Below are positions 1 through 8,298 of a stretch of 64,000 bases of DNA, piece by piece. Both the position numbers and the translations under genes were made by a program. Under the pieces are notes generated by a model, which made no database searches, was not told the origin of the DNA, and was given only the letters and a program-made list of their open reading frames with translations. The DNA is taken from the NCBI RefSeq assembly GCF_019049325.1, contig NZ_JAGMUO010000006.1, positions 1 through 64,000 of the forward strand, written 5' to 3'. Source of the DNA: Streptomyces sp. AC512_CC834. GTDB taxonomy: Bacteria > Actinomycetota > Actinomycetes > Streptomycetales > Streptomycetaceae. How positions within the stretch are numbered: the first letter of the stretch is position 1; the number at the start of each line of letters is the position of its first letter.

Positions 1-12
1 CCGCGCAACGGT

Positions 13-1497
13 TCAGTCGGTGTCGGCGGGGATGTCCGGGCGCAGCGACACACCTCGGCAGACGGTGTGCTCCGCGGGCAGCCGGCCATCCACCAGATAG
101 CGGTGCACGACGGCGTCGACGTGCGCATTGCCGCCGAGTACGTAGATCTCGTGCTCGCCGGAGTCCTCGACCGTCAGCAGCCTGTGGCCCAGCAGTTCGG
201 CCATCGCAACGCCGCCGGCGTAGTGGTCCATCGGGTCCCCGTCGGCCTGGACGACCAGGCCCGTCGGAAAGCCGCCCGGGCGCAGGCGCGTGGGCGGCTC
301 GGCCGGCTGGAACGTTCGGAACGCCCCGACCCAGGGCTGGGCGCGCAGCACTCCGTAGCCGTAGGGGAAGCGTTTTCGGAAGTCACGCATGTCGTTGTAG
401 TAGACTTCCAGGTCGTCGGGCCACTCGTGTTCGAGGGTGACGGCCTCCAACACGGCGACGCGCCGGGTGCCCTCGCCGTCCGCAGCCCGCCAGACGGCCT
501 GCTCGGACAGGAGTTCCGCACAGGCCTCGGGGCCCGCCCCGCCGGGTGCCGCCGCGGCCAGCAGCGCGCCGACGGCCTCAGCGAGTTCCGCCCAGCGCCC
601 GCGGTCGGCGCAGCGGGTCCCCACCGCCCCGTCGAAGAGCGTGCGCAGTCGAACGCCACCGGGTTGGCTCTCCAGCAGGCCGGCAACGCGCTCCACGGCC
701 GAGAGCACCTGTGCGCGCCCGCGGCCGAGGCCGAAGGCGGTGTGGCGCTGTCCGGTCCACCGGGCCCACTGGTTCACGTTGCGGTGCACGGCGTCGCCCT
801 GCCACAGGAACTGTTCGCGCCAGGTCCATCGGGGCCCGACACAGGAGTCGAGCACGCTGCGGTCCAGGTGTGCCGGGAACATGCTCGCGTAAACGGCTCC
901 GGCATAGGCGCCATAGGCGTAGCCGACGAAACTGAGGTGGGTCTCGCCCAGCACCTGGCGCATCACGTCCATGTCCCGTGCGGTGTTCCGGGTGCTGATG
1001 TGGGGGCGCAGGGCGCCCCCGGCCCGGCCGCAGGCCAGTTCCCGCTGCCGCATGTCCTCCGCGAGTTGACGGAACGCCGAGTCGGGGGGCCGCGAGTCGA
1101 ACGGCGCGGTCGGGGTGGTGACCTCGGCGTAGAGCCCCGTCGACGCACCGGTGCCCCGAGGATCGAAGCCGATCAGGTCGTAGACCTGGTGCAGTGCGGT
1201 CCCGGCGAACTTCTCCGGCAGGAACCTGCCGAGGCCCCCGTCGCCGCCCGGTCCTCCGTTGACGGCCAGGAGGATGCCGCGGCGCCGTGCGGGGTCGGCG
1301 GCGCGCAGCCGGCTGATGGCGAGCGTGATGCGCTCCCCGGACGGCTCCGCGTAGTCGCGGGGCACCTCGATGGTCGCGTACTCGGTGCCGGGAAAGCCTT
1401 CCCGACCGGCGAAGGGCTCTGCCGTCCAGCGCGGTCGCTGGGTGTGGAACTCCCGCGGAAGGTGAGCCGCGTCGGTGCCGGGCCAGATGGTTGCCAC
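13..1497 (-). CDS. Alpha/beta hydrolase (tripeptidyl-aminopeptidase-like) lacking the nucleophile serine
   Basis: A 494-aa alpha/beta-hydrolase of the proline-iminopeptidase/tripeptidyl aminopeptidase type: oxyanion region NGGPGG near residues 80-85, FDPRGTG near 111-117, and a C-terminal segment with the expected Asp (GDPMDHY) and His (GEHEIY). The nucleophile elbow, normally G-x-S-Y-G, reads GYAYG at 192-196, so the catalytic Ser is Ala194; I checked the codon (GCC) in the DNA. No signal peptide or lipobox is visible, unlike secreted family members. The start is GTG at 1497 with a GGAGG just upstream. It lies at the left edge of the polyketide region, followed on the same strand by a degraded transporter. 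Family assignment is firm; hydrolase activity is doubtful, and it may act as a non-hydrolytic pathway protein. Confidence 0.8.
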   Translation of the reverse strand: MATIWPGTDAAHLPREFHTQRPRWTAEPFAGREGFPGTEYATIEVPRDYAEPSGERITLAISRLRAADPARRRGILLAVNGGPGGDGGLGRFLPEKFAGTALHQVYDLIGFDPRGTGASTGLYAEVTTPTAPFDSRPPDSAFRQLAEDMRQRELACGRAGGALRPHISTRNTARDMDVMRQVLGETHLSFVGYAYGAYAGAVYASMFPAHLDRSVLDSCVGPRWTWREQFLWQGDAVHRNVNQWARWTGQRHTAFGLGRGRAQVLSAVERVAGLLESQPGGVRLRTLFDGAVGTRCADRGRWAELAEAVGALLAAAAPGGAGPEACAELLSEQAVWRAADGEGTRRVAVLEAVTLEHEWPDDLEVYYNDMRDFRKRFPYGYGVLRAQPWVGAFRTFQPAEPPTRLRPGGFPTGLVVQADGDPMDHYAGGVAMAELLGHRLLTVEDSGEHEIYVLGGNAHVDAVVHRYLVDGRLPAEHTVCRGVSLRPDIPADTD

Positions 1498-1589
1498 CTC
1501 ATGCCTCCGTTCGGATCAGGGTGTCCAGAGTTGCGGATGCGCCTCGAAGCCTCCTGGAACGGCGTCGGACCGTGGCCGGCCGGGTCCCG

Positions 1590-1920
1590 CTGCGCGGCAG
1601 CGGCCGAAACGCCCGCCCGCGCGGGAACGGCGAGTACCGCCGGGAAGCCGAGCCCGGCGCAGCCCGCCGTTTCGAGGAGGGCCGCTCCGCAGGCGGACGC
1701 CAGGATCCCCGGGGGCCGCCGCTGTGCCGTGCGCCCCGCCGGGCGGGGGGCGGCGAGGGTGGCCAAGGCCGCCCGACCCCGCCCCACCGCCGAGGTGCCG
1801 CGTGGTGTTCTGCGCCCGCAGGCCGGCCCGGCAGGCTCGGGCGGGAGACCGGAAGCGGCGGCCGCCGTCTGGGCGTTGAGCACCACGCCCATGCCGAGGC
1901 CGAGCAGCAGCCGGGTCCCC
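1590..1920 (-). pseudogene. Degraded C-terminal fragment of a DHA2-type MFS transporter
   Basis: The roughly 600 bp between the hydrolase and the ferredoxin has no intact gene. One minus-strand frame reads GLGMGVVLNAQTAAAASGLP, then a scrambled stretch, then GRAALATLAAPR and GLGFPAVLAVPARAGVSAAA. This matches the order and composition of the last helices of DHA2/EmrB transporters. There is no start codon, the amphipathic pattern breaks down repeatedly, and no N-terminal half is present. I infer a decayed transporter remnant; limits are approximate. Confidence 0.45.
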
Positions 1921-2093
1921 GGCGGATCGGCGGCGGCTGGGTCCTCGTGCGCGCACCCGGCTGCCGGCCGTCGAGGGCCGGCGGCGGCCGGGTCGGGCCC
2001 GGCGGCTTCGAGGTCTTCTCGACCGCCCTCCCAGTGGGAGCCGTCACAGTGACCCACTGCACCGGTCGCGCGGCCTGCCACGAGGAGGGCACC

Positions 2094-2417
2094 ATGGCCA
2101 AGATCACATACAAGCATCCCGACGGCACGGAGACCGTGCTGGAGGTGACGGCTCCCAACACGGTCATGCGGGGCGCGAAGCTGAACAACGTCGAGGGCAT
2201 CGTGGCCCAGTGCGGCGGCTCGGCCCAGTGCGGTACGTGCCACGTGTACATCGACGAGGGCAACACGCTGCCGCTTCCCGAGATGCACGAGGCGGAGGAC
2301 GACGTGCTGTACGGCACGGCCGCCGAGCGCCGGCCCACCAGCCGGCTCAGCTGCCAGCTGCCGGTCTCGGAAGCCATCGACGGGTTGATCGTGCACCTTC
2401 CGACGACCCAGGTGTGA
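2094..2417 (+). CDS. [2Fe-2S] ferredoxin, adrenodoxin/putidaredoxin type
   Basis: A 107-aa plant/adrenodoxin-fold ferredoxin. The cluster ligands follow the pattern C-x5-C-x2-C (CGGSAQCGTC near residues 40-49) with a fourth Cys in RLSCQL about 37 residues later, as in electron donors to bacterial class I P450s. The ATG at 2094 is preceded by GAGGAGGG. The only P450 in the window is encoded about 1.6 kb downstream (4042-5268), so it is the probable redox partner; no ferredoxin reductase is present, so one from elsewhere in the genome must supply electrons. A 16-bp hairpin follows the stop codon. Most Streptomyces P450 partners are 3Fe-4S ferredoxins, so a 2Fe-2S type is less usual. Confidence 0.9.
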   Translation: MAKITYKHPDGTETVLEVTAPNTVMRGAKLNNVEGIVAQCGGSAQCGTCHVYIDEGNTLPLPEMHEAEDDVLYGTAAERRPTSRLSCQLPVSEAIDGLIVHLPTTQV

Positions 2418-2472
2418 TGGGTGCCGAACCGGTCGCCGTGAAAGCGGGCCATGCCGGGGAGCAGTGCGGTGC

Positions 2473-2513
2473 CAGGGTGCGACCGGGCGGCCCTCACCCG
2501 GTCGCACCCTGGG
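2473..2513 (+). terminator. Terminator hairpin after ferredoxin
   Basis: A perfect 16-bp stem (2473-2488 with 2498-2513) and a 9-nt loop lie 56 nt past the ferredoxin stop codon. There is no T-tract, as is common for Streptomyces terminators. Confidence 0.65.
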
Positions 2514-2736
2514 GTGCGGTCGTCTCCGGCTCACCGGCGCAGGAACGGTTCTCGGTCCTGTGCTCCCGCGACTCACGCACGGTGGGGGCCGAGTCGGTGA
2601 ACCGGTCGGCCGACCGCATGATCACACGCCGGCCGCCGGCCGAGGGCGGGTTCGGACCGGTTGCGGACGGCGTCGCCCGTCCCGGCTTCGGCATCCGGCG
2701 GCAGCGGACTCGACCCGTGTGAGGGGGAGGGGAAGG

Positions 2737-2767
2737 GGGCCGGGACGGCCGGAGGCCGTCCCGGCCC
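2737..2767. terminator. Terminator hairpin at the 3' end of the DNA glycosylase gene
   Basis: A 14-bp GC stem (2737-2750 with 2754-2767) with a 3-nt GGA loop sits 6 nt beyond the stop codon of the leftward glycosylase gene. It can act in both directions, separating the convergent ferredoxin and glycosylase units. Confidence 0.65.
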
Positions 2768-2772
2768 TCCCG

Positions 2773-3885
2773 TCACACGCCGCGCTCCGGGCCGGGTTCG
2801 AGGCGGACGTCCCGCCGGTCGGCGTCCGGGAGCACGAACTGCGCCAGGCGCCACGCCTCCTCCGACACGGCCGCCGTGTCGGTCCTCGACATGGTGCGGA
2901 ACGGGGAGAGAAGCAGCCGGCCGTCCTTGACCGACCATGTGCCGCTCACGAAGCCGTCGACGAGGAAGGTGGGCAATACCCTCGCCTGCCCGGGAGCAAC
3001 CAGCTTGCGGTACTCGTCGGCGATCACCCGGCTGCGGTTCGCGTGGCCGAGGAGGAGGTTGTCGAACGCGGGCAGGAAGCGCACCGGCGCCGGCCGGTCC
3101 GGGTCGCCGGGCTCTTGGGCCTCCGGCACGTCGAACAGCTCCCTGCCGCCCTCGTCGCGGTGGACCCGCAGGCGCGGCCGGAGTTCATCCACCACCTCGC
3201 GCAGGCCGCTCAGCCCCGACCACGCCTGCATGTCCTTCACATCGGCCGGGCCGAACGCGGCCAGGTACCTGGTGATCATCGTCTGGATCCGCGGCATCGT
3301 CTGCAGCGGCTGCCCGATCCAGTCCTCCGCGAGTGCACACGGCACCGATCCCCGCTTCCCCCACAGCCCACTCGGCGGGGGGTGGACCATCGGCACGAGG
3401 AAATGCACGGACACGGCCAGGGCGTTGGCCTTGCGGTCCGGGAAGTGCTCGGCGAGCGCGCTGCCCAGTTCCCGTCGGGTCAGGGCCCGGTCCCTCAGCA
3501 ACCGCCTTCCGGCGGACGCGAGTTCGGCCAGGTCGAGCCCTTCGATCTCGCGCCGCAGCCCCATCAGCGGAGCGCGGTCCATGCGGGGCTGGAGCAGCGG
3601 ACGCAGCCAGCGGAAGTCCTCCGCGAGCGCCAGGTGCTGGGTGGTGCGCAAGTGGGCGCCGCGCACGATCCGGCGCTCGTGCAGCTGCGACGACAACGCG
3701 TCGTGCGTGAAGCCGGCGATCCGCGTCCACAGGCCCACGTACGGTGCGTCGGGCTCCTGCCCCTGCATCGCAACCAGGTGCTCGACCACCCTGGGCACGG
3801 GCCAGGCCACGCGGTCGAGCAGCAACTGGCGTTCCAGCAGGGACCGGTTGAGCGCGCGTTCGGAGAGTAACGGCATGCCACTCAT
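2773..3885 (-). CDS. AlkZ/YcaQ-family (HTH_42) DNA glycosylase, probable self-resistance
   Basis: A 370-aa winged-helix protein of the YcaQ/AlkZ DNA glycosylase superfamily. Supporting features are the N-terminal helical region with the QxQ catalytic motif (AMQGQEPDAPY; Gln41 and Gln43), a central wHTH segment near 140-200, and the C-terminal beta-rich region with FLPAFDNLLLGHANRSRVI and FLVDGFVSGTW. Family members excise bulky N7-alkylpurines or unhook interstrand crosslinks; AlkZ protects the azinomycin B producer, and relatives are encoded in trioxacarcin/LL-D49194 clusters. It is divergently arranged from the P450 gene. ATG 3885 is chosen, with ATG 3876 an in-frame alternative; neither has a strong Shine-Dalgarno sequence. 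The role in resistance is inferred from family and context. Confidence 0.85.
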   Translation of the reverse strand: MSGMPLLSERALNRSLLERQLLLDRVAWPVPRVVEHLVAMQGQEPDAPYVGLWTRIAGFTHDALSSQLHERRIVRGAHLRTTQHLALAEDFRWLRPLLQPRMDRAPLMGLRREIEGLDLAELASAGRRLLRDRALTRRELGSALAEHFPDRKANALAVSVHFLVPMVHPPPSGLWGKRGSVPCALAEDWIGQPLQTMPRIQTMITRYLAAFGPADVKDMQAWSGLSGLREVVDELRPRLRVHRDEGGRELFDVPEAQEPGDPDRPAPVRFLPAFDNLLLGHANRSRVIADEYRKLVAPGQARVLPTFLVDGFVSGTWSVKDGRLLLSPFRTMSRTDTAAVSEEAWRLAQFVLPDADRRDVRLEPGPERGV

Positions 3886-4041
3886 TATCACCGGGGCCTG
3901 CCGTCCGCATGCCCTGCCCGCCGTCCATCCCCGCGCTTCATGTGCTGGGGCACGAGCGAAGGTCGAGGGCCGCGGCCTACGTTTTGGGCCCGGGCGCCTG
4001 CCGCCTGAGTGGCCATCACCTCCCGACTCTCTGGAGCCGTC

Positions 4042-5268
4042 ATGACCGAGGCCCTGGTCGCCGATCTCACCGGATCGGACCCGAGTTTCACCGCCGACCC
4101 CTATCCGCTCTTCGCCGCCCTGCGCGACCGGGGTCCGGTTCACCGGGCCCGCGTCCTGGACGGACGTGACTGCTGGCTGATCACCGACTACGAGCTGGCA
4201 CGGGCCGCCTTCACCGATCCGCGGCTGAGCAACGACATACGCCATCTCAAGGCGTGGGAGAACCTGGGCCGCAACGTCGTGGGCAAGACCCTGATGCAGG
4301 TCGACCCACCGGACCACACCCGGCTGCGCAGGTTCATCGCACGCGAGTTCACGCTGCGCCGCGTACAGGCCATGCGCCCACGTGTCGAGCGGATCGCCCA
4401 CGAACTGCTGGACACCATGCTGTCGTCCCACGAGGCGGACCTGGTCGAGTCCTATGCGCTGCCGCTTCCCCTGTCCGTCATCTGCGAACTGCTGGGCGTC
4501 CCTGAGGGTGACCGCGCGGACTTCCACCTGTGGTCGAGTGATCTGTCGGCGCCGCCGACCCTCGAACGGGGAATCGCCGCGCAGGAGGCGATGACCGCCT
4601 ATCTGTCCGCTCTGGTGGACAGCAAGCGCAAGGCGGGCGGCGAGGATCTGCTCGGCGCGATGGCACGTGCCGTGCACGACGACGGCGACCGGCTGTCCGC
4701 GGAGGAACTCCTCGGCATGGCGTTCCTGCTGCTGGTCGGCGGGCACGAGTCCACGGCGAACGTCATTTCCAGCGGAACGCTCGCCCTGTTGCGCAATCCC
4801 GGCCAGCTCGCCGCGCTGCGGGCCGACTGGTCCTTGCTGGAGACGGCTGTCGAGGAGGTCCTGCGGTTCGACGGACCGGTGGAGGTGTCCGCGTACCGCT
4901 ACACCACCGAGCCGGTGCTCATCGGTGACACCGAGATCCCCGCGGGCGAGGTGGTCCTGATCGGCATGGCTGCCGCCGGGCGGGATGCGCGGCGGTTCGC
5001 GGAGGCGGACAGGTTCGATCTGGGCAGGGAGCTGCGCGAGATCCGCGCGCACCTCGCTTTCGGGCACGGTGTCCATCACTGCGTCGGTGCGCCGCTGGCC
5101 CGGATGGAGAGCGGTATCGCCCTGCGCGCGCTGCTGGAGCGGTGCCCGCAACTGGCGCTCGCGGTGCCGTACGAGGACCTCACATGGAAGCCCCCCACGT
5201 TCCAGTTGCGGGGGCTGCAACGCCTGCCGGTCCGGTTCGGTTTCGCCGGGCCGGCCGGTCGCGGGTAG
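4042..5268 (+). CDS. Cytochrome P450 monooxygenase
   Basis: A 408-aa soluble bacterial P450. Visible motifs: I-helix LLLVGGHESTAN (GGHES in place of the commoner AGxxT), K-helix EVLR (ExxR), meander/PERF region around AEADRFDLGR, and the heme loop FGHGVHHCVGAPLAR with Cys as the thiolate ligand. It most resembles CYP105/107-type tailoring enzymes of macrolide and aromatic polyketide clusters. The ATG at 4042 follows TGGAG; an upstream in-frame ATG at 4009 lacks a ribosome site. The 2Fe-2S ferredoxin encoded at 2094-2417 is the likely electron donor. It probably hydroxylates or epoxidises the polyketide; the exact position cannot be read from sequence. Confidence 0.93.
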   Translation: MTEALVADLTGSDPSFTADPYPLFAALRDRGPVHRARVLDGRDCWLITDYELARAAFTDPRLSNDIRHLKAWENLGRNVVGKTLMQVDPPDHTRLRRFIAREFTLRRVQAMRPRVERIAHELLDTMLSSHEADLVESYALPLPLSVICELLGVPEGDRADFHLWSSDLSAPPTLERGIAAQEAMTAYLSALVDSKRKAGGEDLLGAMARAVHDDGDRLSAEELLGMAFLLLVGGHESTANVISSGTLALLRNPGQLAALRADWSLLETAVEEVLRFDGPVEVSAYRYTTEPVLIGDTEIPAGEVVLIGMAAAGRDARRFAEADRFDLGRELREIRAHLAFGHGVHHCVGAPLARMESGIALRALLERCPQLALAVPYEDLTWKPPTFQLRGLQRLPVRFGFAGPAGRG

Positions 5269-5288
5269 CCGTGCCGGTGTCCGCGGCA

Positions 5289-5657
5289 ATGGGGGGAGAG
5301 CAGCCACAGGGCGGCCCGGCGAGTCCGGTCGGCACCTGGACGGCTCGGGTGAGCCGGCCCGGCGGCGACTCGATCGGCTCGTTCCGTTTCACGGCCCGGG
5401 GGCACGCGCTGCTCACCGCCGGCGGAGTCGGTGCCGGGCGCTGGTCCTCGCTCGGGCCGGGGGGCTTCCTGTTCCGTATCACGGAGCCGGTCGTCGACGA
5501 CCGTGGAGCCTGTGCGGGCTGGGTGGACATCGAGCAGCACGCGAGTCAGCAGGGCCGGTCCTTCACCAGCCGGGGGACGTCCCGGGTCTACGACGCCGAC
5601 GGCCGACTGGCCCGGACCGTACCGGTGGAGATCCACGCGACGCGCGTCGAGTCCTGA
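5289..5657 (+). CDS. Small conserved-type hypothetical protein, beta-rich
   Basis: About 122 aa, beginning 20 nt after the P450 stop codon and on the same strand, so probably co-transcribed. The sequence alternates polar and hydrophobic residues (GTWTARVSR, IGSFRFTARG, FLFRITEPVV, RSFTSRGTSRVYD), which predicts an all-beta barrel such as a lipocalin-like or allene-oxide-cyclase-like fold. There are no Cys pairs, signal peptide or membrane segments. Start is uncertain: GTG 5271 or ATG 5289. I do not recognise a family with confidence; small beta-barrel proteins beside P450s in polyketide clusters are often cyclases or ligand-binding accessory proteins, but that is only a possibility here. Confidence 0.6.
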   Translation: MGGEQPQGGPASPVGTWTARVSRPGGDSIGSFRFTARGHALLTAGGVGAGRWSSLGPGGFLFRITEPVVDDRGACAGWVDIEQHASQQGRSFTSRGTSRVYDADGRLARTVPVEIHATRVES

Positions 5658-5725
5658 CGGCGGGCGGGGTGGTGGTGGCGGGCGCCGGACGGTGCCCGCC
5701 ACCACGACCCCGCCTTCGCCGTCAG
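5652..5725. terminator. Bidirectional terminator between convergent genes
   Basis: Nested inverted repeats fill the 64-bp gap: an inner 12-bp stem (5672-5683 with 5694-5705) and flanking complementary stretches (CTGACGGCG with CGCCGTCAG). It separates the P450 unit from the leftward dehydrogenase. Confidence 0.65.
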
Positions 5726-6759
5726 CCGGACGTGATCCGTACGGCGACGTTGCCCCGGTAACGCCCGTTCAGCAGCGCCAGCATCCCCTCGGGGGCTCGA
5801 GCGAGGCCGCCATCGAGCGTGGTGTGCGGGAAGACGAAACGGCCCTCGCCGTGCCACTGCGCGAAGTGTTCGTACCAGGCACTGACCTGCTCGGGCGTGT
5901 GATAGCAGGCGAACGGCCTGATCTCCAGATGCCGGGTGATGGCCCGCATGAGGTCGAGCCTCGGGTGAGCGGCCCGGCCGCCGCCTATCTGGCCCGCCAG
6001 CGCCCCGCACAGGGCGAAACGCGCGTGCGGGGCCGCCGTCTGGACCGCTGCCTCGAACTGCTCGCCGCCGACGTTGTCGAAGAACACGTTGATCCCGTTG
6101 GGGGCGAGTTCTCGCAGCCGTTCGACGACGGGTCCGTCGTGGTAGTCGAAGGCGGCGTCGTAGCCGAGTTCGTCGACCAGGTAGTCGATCTTCTCCTTGC
6201 TGCCGGTACTGCCGATCACCCGAGCGGCTCCCCGGCACCTGGCGATCTGCCCCGCGAGGGACCCGACGCCGCCCGCGGCGCCGGAGACGAAGACGACGTC
6301 CCCCTCGCCCGCCCGGGCGATGTCGGCCATCCCGTAGTAGGCGGTGGGGCCCTGGCTGAGGAAGTACGCGGGGCTCGGGAAGAGGCCTGCCGGGAGCTTG
6401 GCGTACGTTTCGGCGGGACCTGCCGAGTACTCCGACCAGCCGCTCATGGAGTGCACCAGGTCGCCGACGGCCAGTTTGTCGCTGGCGGACCGCACCACGG
6501 TGCCCACCGCACCGCCGCCGAGGCGTTCGCCCGCCAGGAAGGGCGGGACCGGCAGCTGGCAGCCGGGGCGCATGAGGTCCGCGTAGGCAGCCGCCAGGGA
6601 CAGGTAGTCGGTGCGCACGAGCACCTCCCCCACGTTCGGCTGCGGGACCGGCGTCTGCACGATGCCGAAGTGGTCGAGCGTCAGCTCCCCCTCCAGCTGT
6701 TCGGTGAGCCGGACCTCGCGGGCCGTCCTCGGTATCTCCAAAGCGTTGTGCGTACTCAT
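5722..6759 (-). CDS. Medium-chain NADP-dependent oxidoreductase (curcumin-reductase/CurA-like)
   Basis: A 345-aa medium-chain dehydrogenase/reductase of the non-zinc leukotriene-B4 dehydrogenase/CurA type: GroES-like N-terminus, MSGWSEYS region, then the Rossmann motif SGAAGGVGSLAGQIA near 155-170 and STGSKEK, which is typical of NADPH 2'-phosphate binding. The structural-zinc Cys cluster is absent. Such enzymes reduce alpha,beta-unsaturated ketones or aldehydes. ATG 6759 is preceded by GGAAGGAAAACG. It is followed upstream (41 nt) by the MFS gene on the same strand, suggesting one leftward operon with the SDR and transporter. A tailoring role in the polyketide pathway is inferred from position. 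Confidence 0.87.
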   Translation of the reverse strand: MSTHNALEIPRTAREVRLTEQLEGELTLDHFGIVQTPVPQPNVGEVLVRTDYLSLAAAYADLMRPGCQLPVPPFLAGERLGGGAVGTVVRSASDKLAVGDLVHSMSGWSEYSAGPAETYAKLPAGLFPSPAYFLSQGPTAYYGMADIARAGEGDVVFVSGAAGGVGSLAGQIARCRGAARVIGSTGSKEKIDYLVDELGYDAAFDYHDGPVVERLRELAPNGINVFFDNVGGEQFEAAVQTAAPHARFALCGALAGQIGGGRAAHPRLDLMRAITRHLEIRPFACYHTPEQVSAWYEHFAQWHGEGRFVFPHTTLDGGLARAPEGMLALLNGRYRGNVAVRITSG

Positions 6760-6800
6760 CGTTTTCCTTCCGTGGTGGTCTGCGGGAGAGCGCCGTCGGC

Positions 6801-8168
6801 TCAGACGGCGGTGGATGTACCGTCCGCCACCGCGCCTGTCCGTGACTGCTTCGACGGGGAGCGCCCGGGGAACCGGGGCAGCGCGAACGTGAGCAGGAAG
6901 GCCGTCACCAGCAGGCAGGCCAACCATCGCAGGGTGTGGGAGAAGGCCACGGGGGCCGGACGGCCGGCATCCAGCAGCCCGAGGAAGGCCACCGGAACCA
7001 GGCCTATCCCCAGCGCCGCCCCCAGCTGGTAAGTCGTGTTGCCGAGCCCTGCCGCCAGGCGCAGCTGCTTTGGGGGCACCTCGGCAAGCAACACCGTCGA
7101 CAGCGGTGCCACCGCCAGTCCCATGCCGCCGCCGAGCAGGACCAGCGTCGGCAGGATCTGCCAGGGCTGGATGTCGGTGCCGTAGTGCTGCGTCTGCCAG
7201 CCGTACACCAGGACCCCGGTCAACTGGGTGAGCGCTCCGGCCTGAAGCACTGTGCGCCCGTACCTCGGGAACAGCACGTCTCGCGAGAGTCCGGCGAAGA
7301 CGGCCACTGCCACACCGAAGAGCAGCATGCACCAGGCGGCTCGCAGCGGGGACCAGCCGAGCCCGGCCTGCATGTGGAAGCACCAGGCGAGGAAGTAGAT
7401 GCCGCCCAGGGCGCCGTAGAGGAGTTCGACGCCGACACCGACGGCGTAGGTCCGGATGGTGAAGAGAGACGTCACCATCAGCGGGCCCCCACGTCGGCGG
7501 CTCCCGGCCCGCTCGTGGCGGACGGGGCCAGTCGTCAGACGGTCCCGGCCTTCGGTGATGCACCGGCGTCCGAGTATCAGACCCACCATCCCGATCGGCA
7601 TGTTGACCAGGAACACCGAACGCCAGCCGAGGCCGAACAGGTCGCCCTGAAGGAGAGCGGCGCCGACCAGCGGGCCGGCCACCGAACCCAGCCCGATCAC
7701 CGCGCCGAACAGGGCCACCGCCCTGCCCTGACCGTCGGCGGGTGACACGGCGTCAATGATGAACGGCACCTGCGGAACCATGAGTGCCGCCGCCGCACCC
7801 TGCGCCACCCGCGCGGCCACCAGCGCTTCGGGGCTCGGTGCCAGCCCGCCGAGGGCGGAGGCGATGGTGAAGGCTCCAAGGCCGACGAGGAACACCCGCC
7901 GCCGGCCGTGAACGCCTCCCAGCCGGGTGCCGGGCACGAGGACGACGGCAAACGCAAGGGCGTAACCACCGGTGATCCAGGGGAGCAGGCCGTAGCGCAC
8001 GCCGATGTCGGTCCGGATGCTGGGAAGGGCGACGTTGACCATCGTGAGGTCGACCAGGTCCATGAGGCTCGCCGCCATGACCACCGCCATGGCCGACCTG
8101 TGTGTCCCGGCAGCCGTCGGTTTCGGAACGGCCGCTTCGACTGCCGCGGAACGGGACGTGAACCTCAT
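6801..8168 (-). CDS. MFS drug exporter, DHA2-type, shortened in the middle
   Basis: A 455-aa major facilitator with the DHA2 helix-1 signature (MDLVDLTMVNVALPSIRTDIG), the motif-A loop (GTRLGGVHGRRRVFL) and motif C-like GAVIGLGSVAGPLVGAALL. Usual DHA2 proteins have 14 helices and 470-530 residues. Here the segment after helix 6 (NMPIGMVGLILGRR) jumps through a basic stretch (RHERAGSRRRGGP) straight to SLFTIRTYAVGVGVELLYG, so the two central helices 7 and 8 appear missing, leaving about 12. It is probably an efflux pump for the cluster product. ATG 8168 follows GGGGGAAAG. Confidence 0.87.
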   Translation of the reverse strand: MRFTSRSAAVEAAVPKPTAAGTHRSAMAVVMAASLMDLVDLTMVNVALPSIRTDIGVRYGLLPWITGGYALAFAVVLVPGTRLGGVHGRRRVFLVGLGAFTIASALGGLAPSPEALVAARVAQGAAAALMVPQVPFIIDAVSPADGQGRAVALFGAVIGLGSVAGPLVGAALLQGDLFGLGWRSVFLVNMPIGMVGLILGRRCITEGRDRLTTGPVRHERAGSRRRGGPLMVTSLFTIRTYAVGVGVELLYGALGGIYFLAWCFHMQAGLGWSPLRAAWCMLLFGVAVAVFAGLSRDVLFPRYGRTVLQAGALTQLTGVLVYGWQTQHYGTDIQPWQILPTLVLLGGGMGLAVAPLSTVLLAEVPPKQLRLAAGLGNTTYQLGAALGIGLVPVAFLGLLDAGRPAPVAFSHTLRWLACLLVTAFLLTFALPRFPGRSPSKQSRTGAVADGTSTAV

Positions 8169-8298
8169 CGGCTTTCCCCCTGCTCACCATGGTGTGGAAA
8201 CCTCGTGAGCCACGCTAGGAGCCATTTAGGCCGGGCAATGTCCGCAATGGGGGGGCGCGCCCGGCCGAACCGCGCACAGGGCTCGGCGCGTTCGCGCC

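Noticed and set aside
2773..5307. 844-codon minus-strand frame joining the glycosylase with the P450 antisense
   Set aside because: Only the part from 3885 downwards has family character; the rest is the reverse of the P450 gene.
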